64,000 bases of DNA from Tomocerus qinae (lineage: Eukaryota > Arthropoda > Collembola > Entomobryomorpha > Tomoceridae). Position numbers and translations under genes: made by a program. The stretch lies in NCBI GenBank assembly GCA_020055645.1, contig CM034546.1, forward strand, positions 103,375,812 to 103,439,811. Direction: 5' to 3'. Below the pieces are notes generated by a model. It ran no database searches. It worked only from the letters and a program-made list of their open reading frames with translations, and was not told the origin of the DNA. Below, piece after piece: positions 38,305 through 50,900 of this stretch; the first letter of the stretch is position 1, and every line of letters starts with the position of its first letter.

Positions 38305-40532
38305 TTAGATCATTCTGATAAAAGTGGCACTTACCTTCTAGATAATTATAAATCCATAGTCCAACTGATTCATCAGATTTGCTTTCCTAATCGTAATATG
38401 TATATTTGGAATGGGTAACTTGTCTCAAATGGAATACTTTTTGTCTTTCCGACCTACAGATTATATGATATAGATTTATAACTAAAGCTATTTCTCTAGT
38501 GCATGGAATTACACTTTAGTAAAAATCGATAATTGATATTCGAGAATGTACAAGTGTACAACAAAATAACTCGTCTTTTTTTTCCTTTTAACTTCCTTTG
38601 TCTCATTCACAAGAACAGTGTAAACCGCATTCACTTTATGAATGGGTATGAATCTAACATCCAACCTTTCAAATCCCTTACTCCTCTGTAGCGAAATCTC
38701 AAGGAGTAGAATCCAACTAGCAGGAAATTGAGTTTTCGTTGTGCAAGGAGTGAAAGTCGGTCTCATACCGGCTTTCTGTTCCAAATGAAAATTGGATGAG
38801 ACAGAAAGTCCGAGAAATGCAGAACCCAACACAGAGCTCCCTAGTAGACTGGTCTAAAGTTACACAAGTTACCCGGGTTTTTGCCAGATGTTGTTTTGGT
38901 ACCTGGAATAACTGTGTGACGAAAGTTTCTTCATTTCATGACAATCTCATCTCGAAATCCGTTTAATTGTCTGATGGCTAAACTGCATGGGCTAAATACT
39001 TTATGCTACTTCTACAATAGAGATATTTTGTTGGTAGTTAATTTCTTTTAACAATTGAAGTCTAAAGGGTCTTACTAGTGGCTAGTGACAAGTGAACAAA
39101 AACGAATAATATTTATACAACGTGATATTTATATTTACGTTGCTTTTATTTGAATGCAGACAGATTCTACGTTTATATTGCTACCACCTCCTACTATTAA
39201 ATCCCACGATTTCCTTGAAGTGATATTTAATTGGTATCTAATTAGGAATACATGCTGGGTGATGAAAATAATGTTTCCAGCATTTACGTAGGATTCCAGT
39301 TTTATAAGATGTATTAGTTCTCCTTGATTATATATGTTATGTCGAACTATCTTAACTTTAACATGGAGACGATCTTTTGAAGTATTACTTATGAATGATT
39401 CATAATTTCAGAACCTGTAATTTCTTTATTATATAACATTGATGAAAGCCTTCATCTCCATCATCAGCCAGCCTACCACTTCAAGGAAATGTTAAAGTAT
39501 CCGAGAATAATAAATTCTTGTGGAACTACTTAGAAATCCCTCTAATGCTACTTAATTAGAATAGATTAGTTACTGTATCTTTGATCTTGTTTTTACATCC
39601 CAACTTATAATGACTATGTAACAGGCAGAATTGTGAAAGAAATTGTAATCACAGAGTGTGGGTCTGTTTTGCTAGAAGTAATGATACTGCTTGATAAGCA
39701 ATAAGCTCCATAGTACATATTACATCTGTGTGATTTAACATTTTGAGAATGTAGAAAGGCAATTTAGAAGCGCCCCGTCGCAATTGGAGGACTCAATTGA
39801 CAAAAGAGCAAAGAAAATCATTCCAGTAATAAAGTCTTCAAGTGGGAACTAAAAGTACCTCGTAGAATAACGTGGTGTGATCTTGTTGAAGCTGATTTCT
39901 ATTTGCACTGCATAATGCATGCTAGACTCATACACATCGTGAGGTACAACTATAGGTACAATGCAACCCTTTGAGTTCGACATTCTGAGATTGCTTGCAT
40001 GAGTCTAGGTAGCAGTAGGTCATTGAATTGTGAGAGCTTTGAGCTCAAACACAACCACACCGAACGAATGCACATGAATAAAGGAATCTGTAACATAATC
40101 CTTTCGCGAATTTAGGTTTGCTATTCTAATTAACTCATTAAGTTGTTATTCTTCCACTTAAAATATTTTTCTTTGCATTAACAGCAATCTAACTTTGCTA
40201 AAGAATTTTCTTCTTGAGTCTTAAATAATAAATGGCAGAAATATTTTTCAGAGTGCTAGGAGAGAATTAGGATGAGCGGTGTATATAGTAGTTATAATAT
40301 TATTAGTGCTAGAGTTGTTGTAAGTATATTAATATTGTATTAATACACTAAGTGTGTATAGAGGTATATGAAGGTGTATGAAGGATTTAGTTGGTCAGAT
40401 GAGATGGTTGAGGTAAGAATAAGGTGAGGAAGAAAGAAGGACATGACAGGCAGCCGGTTCTTGTCTCCAAATAAGCGGCAGCCTCGACCTTTTTCTTTAG
40501 TTCGCCGGGTAGTTTTGGTGCGGGTGCCACCC

Positions 40533-40547
40533 GGGTGGGTGGGAGGG
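40533..40547 (+). promoter_or_regulatory. G-quadruplex motif with one-base loops
   Basis: GGGTGGGTGGGAGGG is four G3 runs with single-base loops, the pattern of the most stable parallel quadruplexes. It lies in a locally GC-rich island (about 40,440-40,620) in the middle of AT-rich DNA, at the change from G-rich to C-rich sequence on the + strand. A regulatory role is inference. Confidence 0.7.
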
Positions 40548-43500
40548 TGGCGTGGCAATGATGATGGTGGTGGGATTATCGACCCGTTCTCAATGTGCAA
40601 TATATTCTGTGTGTTTGAGGGGAGGAAGACAGAAATCCGAATCTAACCGAGAAGAGAATATTATCTAGGAAGGCATGCAGGAGGAGAAGAAGTCTGTTGA
40701 ATTTGCAGGATGGAAAGGGAGTGGGTGAGTTAGTCTTCAGCATGCCTCTATCTACTGACTACGTGGACTCTCGCACTAAACCCAAACTGCGACGTAGATC
40801 TACAAAGCATATGGATGGCCAAATTCACGCGTTACTTTTGCAATGCCCGTTTTTGGAAGAAGGGGAGGAAATGTATTTGGAATTTACATGATATGTTTTT
40901 CCTCCATCCGATACTCTTTTCTCTTAGCTTCCCTTAGCCTCTCGTCCTTTTATTATATACTTTTCTGGGTGAATTCGCTCATCCCACGGACTTTCCTTCC
41001 CTGTCCTACTCTCTCCATCCTAGATCCCAAATTCTTGCTAAATCTCCATAAGAGATGTATTATATCCTATTGTATCCTATATATCACATAACTATCCTTG
41101 CTATCTTACACATTTATGTTCTTATTTGTTAACATTGATCTCCCTTTTATACTTCCCTTTTCTTACACAACTTCTCTTTCACTATGGATAAATGAAACTC
41201 TTCTAACTCGCATAATACAACACTTTGTTCACCTCAGACCAACCATCACTCACTCTCTTCCAAACAGGTTAAGTCAACTACAAACCATTTATTACTAAAT
41301 ACTACAACAAAACATTCTCTAATCAGCAACTCTAAATTATGAACTACATTATCTCGCCAAATTCATCTACTTCACTAAGCATCACACCATCCTTCCCACC
41401 TTTAAAAACCCAATTAAATATTCAAATGTCATTCAATCGACTTTCAAAATTCATACCAATTTTGTAAGACCTAGTTTAGTTGGCAGCCTAGTAGGCATTT
41501 TATTCGACTGTTTGCTTTCTTTCATTTCATCTACATCAATTTTGAAAATACGCTTAATCATAAACCTAGAATATTTACTGAAAAGTGCCGAAACAGAAAT
41601 TCGTGAATCTATAATATAATCCTAGACTTTTTACATTTATCCACCTATGTATGTATGGTAGGGAGAGCTGAATGATTTCATAATATGCAAATATCCAGTC
41701 CATGTTGTAATCCCCGACTTGATAAGCACTATATTGAATATATGTATTTATTCAAAGCATTTTGGATGTAGTAGTCAATCGTATGGTAGGTAAGCATACC
41801 CCGGTCAATAGGACTAAAACCGCAATGCTTGAACTTCTTAATAGTCTGCTACTTCAGTAGTAATTGATGAAACATTAGAAATGTTGGTTTATGGGATGCT
41901 TTGGCCTTAGTTGATTGCTCGTCTTGTCATTAATTATTACACTAATAAACTCTAACCCTCAATCACATCAACGACCATGGTGAAATTTGATGGGAATTTA
42001 CAGAGCTAATAGAGTCATTAACCGTTGGAAGGCTAGACGATTAGACGATGTATGAATGCTCTGCTCTCCCCTATGAATCTTCCTGCGCTCGTGCCATAAT
42101 GGAAATTACATTATCTAAAATAATTCGAAACTCTTGCTAGAGTAATTTGTGGCCATTTACATTCATAGGACGTCTTCCGAATACAAGAATCCAGGGTCTA
42201 TCAACTACTGCACTCTAACTCAGTATGCTCTATGATATTTCGGGTGTTAATTGACATTTTTGAAATTGGCCAACCATATGATATACTTAGGTATACCAAA
42301 TGATCATATAAACATCAGAGCCCGAAAAAAGCTTTTATAACTATAAAACTGAAACAGTTAATCCATTTATGGGTAATGCAATAGTTTAACTTGTAAATGT
42401 TTCAAGTAATAAATAGTTTATCAGCCAAATGAAAAATTTTCAAAAACAATCAGCACTTTCATTACTTTTATTACTATAGGCGTTTGAATTATGTACATGT
42501 AGTTGTACTCGGATTACTGGAGTTCAAATCATCTATGTTATTTCAGGTAATTAAAATTAAATTAGCATGAATATTACTTTCGATAGGCTTCTAATGACAA
42601 AAAATTTTGTTTAACGATAGTTTGTACGTGGATTGCACAAACCTTAAGTATTTCAAGTATTTCAATGTCTACTTGAACAAAATCAACAGTATGGTGAGAT
42701 CATGTACATAATTAAAAATACATATAGATATATTACAAAGGCCATAGACTATTGGTAACTAGCAAATGGACTTCATTCATAACTACACCAACAAAAAAAG
42801 CTTGAACTGTTGTTTATTGTAGTCCAAAGCTGTAATGAACGGTGCTATGCTGTAGGGCTGTCAAAAAACAATAAAGTTGGGTATATAGTTAAAAAAATAC
42901 AAATTATTTTTGTTCTTTCTCATATATTTCTTCATCTTTTGGGATATGTGAAATTTTAGATCTTGTTTCGCTTTAAAAATAAATCAATGCAAAATAAGAT
43001 TAGCCGTAGATTAGCCCCTGGGTTATAGTTATAGCGTGGTGTACTAGATAATATACTAGTACATACTACATATTATATATAGGGTGGACTATAATGATGA
43101 AGTACACACAAGTAAAATAAAAACTTGGTGCGAACTGAAGCCCTAGTGTCCAGGAGCTGGTGAAGTTGGAGTATAGGAAAAATGAGTTCGCAAATATAAT
43201 ATGGTAAGGGAAAATATAGAGTTTTGTTTATGTCTTTACGTAGCTCTGGGTAGGGATCAGATGAGTTTGGTATTTGACTGAGTCAGGCCAAGCGGCTTTG
43301 ACTTTGAATAGGTTTGCCAAGTATTTAACTTGCTTATACGTATATTTAGTTAATGTGAGTCTGGTCTTCACTAAGCTCATTGGGCTGCATTCATTTCAGT
43401 GGATGGAAGGAACGGGTGGGTTTGTTTTGCGATGTTATTCTTGCACAAACATAGAATAGTATTTTGCCCTCAATTCCACTCCATAGGCAACATCCACAAT

Positions 43501-44779
43501 CCACCCAAAAAGCAAAGACGAACTAAACTAGGAAAAGCGGAGAGAAGAATCAGGCAGGGCAGGCTACGCAGGGTTTGCTTCGACTTGTGACTCGGATGGC
43601 AGGCAGTCTGCCCTGCCCCGGGTCTCTTTACTTCTTCAGGTTCATCTACTTGGATTGATCCAACTACTATTTTAGTTAACCGTATTTCCTGGTGTAGCAA
43701 CTATACACAAACCCTATTGGGAATCCCCTCACCCTAATAATATTATATATGCCTTGCTATAATAAACCCTTATTACTTCTGTCTGACTCTCCTGCTGTCG
43801 ATCAATCTTATACAGTCCCCAATTATATTTGGATTGTCATATGCAAAAATAACATCCTAATGATATTTTGATACTGCAGCACTCTCCTATAATGGGTATT
43901 CCTTATATAATGGTGCTATTATTAATACTACCTGTTTTCCTCTCCTATGCTTATGTCATACAAGCCATGTTATATAATGACAGGAAAGTAGCTCATCCTC
44001 AAAAATACAAAACCCTTATGATGTAACAATGTTATAAAAATACCTATGCAATAAGATCCTTGCCCACGCCCAATTAGTAAAAAGTTTTGACCGTTTCCTG
44101 CGCAATTATGGAAGTATGCTTCGCCTATCTGTCTTAAGATGCTAAAAATGACAATATTTTGGGAATTGCTCTAGTACGTCATCAGAAATTAGAAATGATC
44201 TTTGCGCAATAGGAATTTTCTTTTATACTAGATAAAGGGTCATTTTGGTAGAGAGTATATGTAATTGTAGGGTAGTAAATTGTATCTATTGTTATAATTG
44301 TGAGGAATAAGTATTAATAGTGTGCGTGTAGGCAGATAGGTGTGTGTAGATGTGTTTGTTTAGTGTAAATGTAAAAGAGATGGACAGAGGTAGGTGGGTT
44401 GGTTTTGGCTGATGGTGGTGCGGTGGTAGTGTTTGCAAAAGTGAATTTGGTAGTGCAGTGAGGATAATTGTAGTAGGATGTAGCATAAGGTTGAATTTGA
44501 AGTGTAGTGTGATATTGAGTAGTAGTAGATGTGTGTGTGGTGCAATACTGAGTTGTGTGTGTCGAGTTGGAGTGTGTGCGACTGCCTGAGATAGTAGGAA
44601 TTCTGTACTACTACTATTGTATTTGTAGTGCTGAGCTATATGGGAATTGAAAGTGAACTGGTTGTGTAGACGTAGAAAATGTACCACCACCCTTTCCTTT
44701 CCTCCCTGGATAATTTTATCCTAAAGTTGACGTTATAGTTAGAGTGGGGCATTTACTGTACTTAGTTGAGGGTTCACTA

Positions 44780-44910
44780 CTACGTTAACGTAACATTACG
44801 TTATAACATAATGTGATAACACGACGACCCGAGCAACACGACGCTTTGTAGTAGCAAGTGCGTTACGTTATTCCGTTCGACTCTTCTCGTCTCTCTCTCT
44901 CTCTGGCATC
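44780..44910. promoter_or_regulatory. CpG-richer patch with TC run; possible promoter
   Basis: This patch has an imperfect-centre palindrome (TAACGTAA, CA, TTACGTTA at 44786-44803), several ACG and CGAC words, and a run of CT dinucleotides at about 44891-44904. On the - strand that run reads GAGAG, the kind of site bound by GAGA factor in flies. It lies between a C-poor block (44,200-44,660) and a C-rich block (45,170-45,560). It may be a promoter, perhaps of the BTB gene downstream, but no start site is proven. Confidence 0.25.
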
Positions 44911-47900
44911 ATAGAGTTTAGTAGAAGTAGTAGTGGATGGAAATAATAGTCCTCTCTGTAAAAGAGCTGGTTGCCCTCCTTCTTCTCGGTCTCCAACTCT
45001 GACTATGGTTCCTAAATGCAAAAGCGAAAAGAGCTTCCCCCTCAACGACTGACTGACTGCACTGCATGCCTGGTAGTTTCGAGCTGAGAACGAACAGAAC
45101 TCGTGCTTTTGCTGATTCTTTTTGGCTTGGCCAAAACCAGGCTAGAATAAACCTGGCAGGGTATGGCATGCTTGGCGTTGGCATATCTGGATCCTACCAC
45201 CTACTACCCGATCAATGGCTCCTCACCCTCTCTAACTTCTCTTCTGCACACTGGGTTGTTCTGTTCTCAGTGCTCCTGCTCTCACTCCAACAACTTGACT
45301 TCACGACGAAACCAACCACTCTGATATTTCCAGGCAGCAGTACATAATATCTCAAAACACATCACACAGCCAAAATCCAATTCTATTTCAGGCAATTTTC
45401 TCTCCCTTTCCTCTTCAGAAAATACCTTTTCCCCAATTCTTCCGACACACACACATATACATTGTCTTCTTTTAGCCTAACAAATCTCTGCCATGAAGTC
45501 AGCATTCAATTCCAACCGTTCACAACCAACCCGAGCCTTCTAAGGAAAACGACGTTTTACAATCAATTTCCTCCGTTTTAAACTGTTTTTAGTTGTTTCT
45601 TCTTGGAGATACCCAACTTCAGGTGCTCGTACTATAGTGCTTACTTATACTACTTAGCAATTAACGTGTTCGTGGACGCAGCTCCAGTTTCGCAGACGGG
45701 GGACGATTTAAATTTGGATTTTACACGTTTTTCCAAGAAACAAAAGCTAATCCTCTTCGTAACTCTATCTTTCTCTCTCTTAAAGGTACTTTTGTTAATA
45801 CCTACTTCTCACTATCAATTTTATTCACAACATCGGATCCTTTTTACTAACTAGGTATATATAGATCCTCTCATCTTACCATAGATCAAATGCAAGAATG
45901 AAATTAGAGTAGTTTGAAGAAAGGTTCCTACAGATATACATAACCTAGACACATATAGCTACATGGAATCTATTATATCCCAGGGTTATACCGCAGCTGA
46001 TATACTAAAGCCCTATATTTTCTATAGCACGTTCCTTTTCAGTGTGTCTCTTGTGTGAAGTTGACTTAGTATTGTAGTTTTTATCCACTCGTCGTGTGTC
46101 CACAGACTATTGTGTCTAAAATTTTGAGTGTATTCACAATATTGTCTAGGTATATATGATTACCTTGATGTTTTGTGATGTAATATTGAAAAGATAGGGA
46201 GAATGATTTCATAAAGCAGGGAGACTACATATATTAGGCATATCATAGTTGATTTGTGTGGTGTATGTATGTAGGAACATATGTGTATGAACTGGTATTT
46301 GTTTTAGTATATTATTCTAGTGGCACACTAACACTAAAGTTAAACTAACGAGGATTTACAGTGGAAGAAGGTTGCTTGCTCATGCAAATACGTTTATGTT
46401 AGATTTTGGCAAGGTTACATCTTACAAATGTGCGCTAATGGGATTCAAAGGGGCGGATTTGCATATTTATACAAATACTAGAGGAGAACACGGCGCAATA
46501 CACTTTTCCACGTAACAACATCACAGAACATCCACTTCTGTCTATTTCCATTAGTTTTTTCATATCCAGTGCATTACATACCCATATTTGTGTTTATTAA
46601 CTTTACCTTTCTCTACACGTGTGTATAAAATATCTGTATAATATCTCTATTACGTAGGCAAACGTATGTATATGTAATTTATATGTAGTAGGTAGTGGAC
46701 ATGGTTGTATTATAACATCCACATACGTGCATAAATAAATTCTATCACATTTTACCATGCATAATTTATACTTCTAGGTAATTCCTATCGGTATTTACTA
46801 TGTGGAGATATGATCATTCCCCGACTACACAGCGATAGATAGAGACAACATTAGTAACCAGGCAGATGGTAATTTGTATAGTGATAGAAAATAGTCCAGA
46901 GCAGGGTTGCTATTTGCTATTGCCTGATAAACCTTTATACATATGTTGTGACATGCTGAGGTGTACAGAATATTATATTACGCTGCGTACGAAACATTTT
47001 CTCTTCTGTCTGTTCTTTATCGACGCTCCTTGCATTACTCCCCTTTACCGTATCGTCTTGCAATGAAATTACATGGAAATCTAGCAACTATCTCTACGCA
47101 AAGAAAAACTATAACACATTGTAGCAGATAAAGTTAGGATTGTATACAGAAAAATGCTACAGAATCGAAATGTATTCTTGCTAGGTATACACATGCTCCG
47201 CCAAGTTAAGGCACTGAAGTTATCTTTACAACTTTTGTTTATTTACGTGACATTGCTGCTCCAAATACATATCTACATAATACAATACCTAAACCTACAC
47301 TAAAATACATTTTTAACAACATTCCATGGATAACAATTAGATCACAAACACAGTAGTTAGAAATCTGATTATTTAATGCAATACATAGAGACGCTGTATG
47401 CTGTACAGCTTGAGGTATTGCATTAAAAGTGACAAGACAATGACATCTGAGAAGATCAAGTGTAAGTTTGATAATAGAGTTAATGAGCCGAGAAATGGTT
47501 TTAGTATGTTTCACAAAATGCACCGCTAATCTTAGCAATTCTACAAAAGTTGGAGTAAATATAGAGGAAATGCTTGCAGAACTCATTAAATTCGGCGTTA
47601 GGCCGAGCATGGAGATCATAAGGGAAACTTTTAGAAGAGGAAGAAATAAATAGGATTTAATTAGAAACTGTAACATTCATATAGGGTTTATATTTATTGT
47701 AGGAGGAGGGTGGGCTTAAAATAGTTTGTGTAGTAATTTAAAGACAACTGCTCTGCATGATGTATCCAACTAATAACTAACAGATATCTCAGCATAGTAA
47801 ATCCACTTAAGTACTCATGTTACCTATTAACCTAGCAAATTCACCCTATAAATATATACAGGCATATATAGATATATAGGAAAGACATGAAGAGTTATTA

Positions 47901-50900
47901 ATGACTCTCATAATCTGAGGTGGAATGAATAGAGACGCTTATTAGTAGGGTAAGGTGTCCATTAGTGCTATACTATTATCTTCTTGGGCTTTGTAATAAT
48001 AACTTATAACCATCTGCTCTGTACTAGTTTATAATGGAAGCAATATAGTATTTGTTTAAATAACTTGTATCTACAGATCTATGAACAAAACAAAGTGTGC
48101 CATACCTTTACAATAGAGAGAATGAGAAAATACGTGGCGGTCGCATTGTGGACTTGTCTACTACTAAATCTTTCTAAGCATTAGTACCTAACATTTGTCA
48201 CAGATAAATCCAAAATACACCCCTTTGAATATTATTATTCATTATAAATCTCCTTTCAGTTTGACTTACTGTACAAACTGGACTGTTTAATATTCTAATT
48301 AGTATAAAGACTTCAACTATCTCCTATGTCAATTCTATTTCGTTGCAATTTTAATGTAAAGCTTTTCAGTCTCAATCAAGGTTCCATTTATTATAAGACA
48401 CTACGATTCCAACAGTTTGTAATATAACAGATATGCAATATCGAAAGATATATATATAAAGGAAAACTTACTGTATAAACGGAAATTATAAATACTCTGA
48501 CGTCATAATAACTCCGCCTGATGTTATAATATACTATTGTGTAGTGAAATATAGTAACGCAAGCAACTGGTAACAGTAACACTCAAAAATTTGCGCGAAA
48601 TTCATAATCAGTCCCGATATTAAACGAGCGGATAGTAAGTATAGTGTTCTAAAATTGATTATTACAGCCATTAGACTCTCATAGAGTTTCATAAAATTGT
48701 GGAACCAATGAGACTTCAGAAGCATGTGTAGTGTTTACTTTTATATCTTTATAATTTCCATGAAATGCAAAATTTTTTTCTGCTAATGTTAAGTTTGCTG
48801 TCTATTTTAATCCTTCGCCTGTTGTATTGTGTTTTCTGTCTGTTAGGAATTAGGAACACGATAGAAACTCGAGACTAGAAATGAAAATACGTCTTTGTGT
48901 TGTAAGTACCTGTGGGTTGTAGTAATCCTATAAACGCTGTAACACAATAAGATATTAGTAGTACAAAGCAGGATGGATTGAATTGCCATTTTATTCGTTT
49001 ACCTTTGATGATGATGCTATATACACTTCTATGGTACTTACCATAATAGATACAGCTATGCTAAACTAGTTTCAACTCTTTCTCAATCTGATTATTCAAG
49101 GAAATGAGATACATCTCGGTTTTCAGACTATACTGCGTCACTGAAGATGAAAAACGTGAACAACGGATTACATTATTGTTGTAGCCTTTTACAGTGGTTT
49201 GTTAAAAGCATATTGAGATTAGAAATAGAAATGCCTCGGTATGCAATAAAATTCTTATATTTCTCTGATGGTATAGTCATGTCTTTTACAGTTTTTTATT
49301 ACCGACAATATTTTTACCTTCATGATTACCAATAAATTGATAGTAGATGGTGCAAAGCAAGTTGGCATTGATTCTTCAGACTCACAGAATACAGTAATCA
49401 TATCATAATATTATTATCCTTGTGTATACAGATTTATTTTTCTCAATAAGTGTATTTACTGCTTTTGTAGTACAAATATCTGTCTTTTATGGTTATTGTG
49501 TTTAGTAAACATTATTTCTTCATCTTGATATTATCAGCGATGTAGGCAAGATTTTAAGAGTTACAATAATGTTCCAAACAAAGCAAGAACCTACGCTAAA
49601 TCTATTAACATTGTAATAAGATTATATTAGTTGGTAGCCAAGAATTTTTACCAGGGGTCCTAGTATTCATTGAATTTACAATCTCATCGTTTTCAATAAT
49701 ACTTGTAGTATTTACGAATATTTTATTTCAGTTCATCACAGACAGACTAAGAAAGTCTTATAAATTACTGATCAAAAGATATCTTGATGAGAGTGTGGGT
49801 TAAGTAAGATTGGTATTCTAAATATTTAAGCTAGCAACATGTCACATTCTACTATAGTAAATGCATAAGGAATTGTAATGCCGTTTAGGACTTTTCCTTT
49901 CAGATGTTCTGTAGTTATAATAGAGTATATAGAGTGTTGAGGAAAGAATAAAAGAATATTGGCAGGTTGCGCACGCACAAAGACGAAAACAACCGATTCA
50001 TACTCCCTCGTTCGTATTTCCACTATTAAATACTCGAGGATATACCAATTTTAGATGCTGTAAAGACACACGTCCTCCAGTATTCCCGAGTTTATAGCGT
50101 TTCCCAATTAATAGAATAATAAGGCTTCTATTTTCTTTGGGCTGAACAAAACTGCCCATCTCCAGCGTTCGTATACAGATATAAACTGCTGGCCAATGAC
50201 AAACTCGCACTTACAGACTACGTAGAGCTTCTCGAGGCGAGCTCATGTCATTAAATTGAATTATGGAGGAAGGAAAAGAAAGGAAGTGGAACGACTAATT
50301 TTTTATCGCCATAAGATTTGCACTTGGTAATAGTTTTCCTCGATGCTGCATTTGGCAATTGATCCCACTCAATGATTATAGATTTTAAAAGTTATTAAGT
50401 ATTGCTTCATAGTTAGTGTGAATTAAGTAGGGCAGAAAGTGAGAAGGATAAAGCTGTCAGTGTCATTGTTTACTCATGCTTCTTAGTACATAAGTATGAA
50501 ACACTTTGCAATTTAAATGGTAAAGTCATTTGAATATTTTATAGGCCAATTTAAGTGTCTGTATGGATTCGTTTGTAAACAAATCGTATTTCATTAGCCA
50601 ACTTTTCATTTTCATGCTGCACTAATACATTGTCAGACCCAATGCATATGTATGTGTCCAGGATGATTACTCAGAAATGCGCATGCTGTTTATTTCATTC
50701 AGTGTTAGTGAAGGTCGACTTAACTATTCGTAACATTCAAACAAGTACCATAAACCTAATTGATGCTACAACACACTGTAAAATGATATACATCAGTATT
50801 ACCTAGATATCTATTGATTTTTGATGATTTTTCTCAGAATCCTATAGTTTTTCTTAAATTAAACTCGTTAAAATAACATACTAACATATAAATATTTACA

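Noticed and set aside
44292-44690. 132-codon open frame on the - strand
   Set aside because: The frame comes from the near absence of C on the + strand; the product is His/Thr/Leu low-complexity with no domain or splice signal.
45066-45347. 93-codon open frame on the + strand
   Set aside because: It lies in a possible promoter patch, has no family and no coding signal beyond being open.
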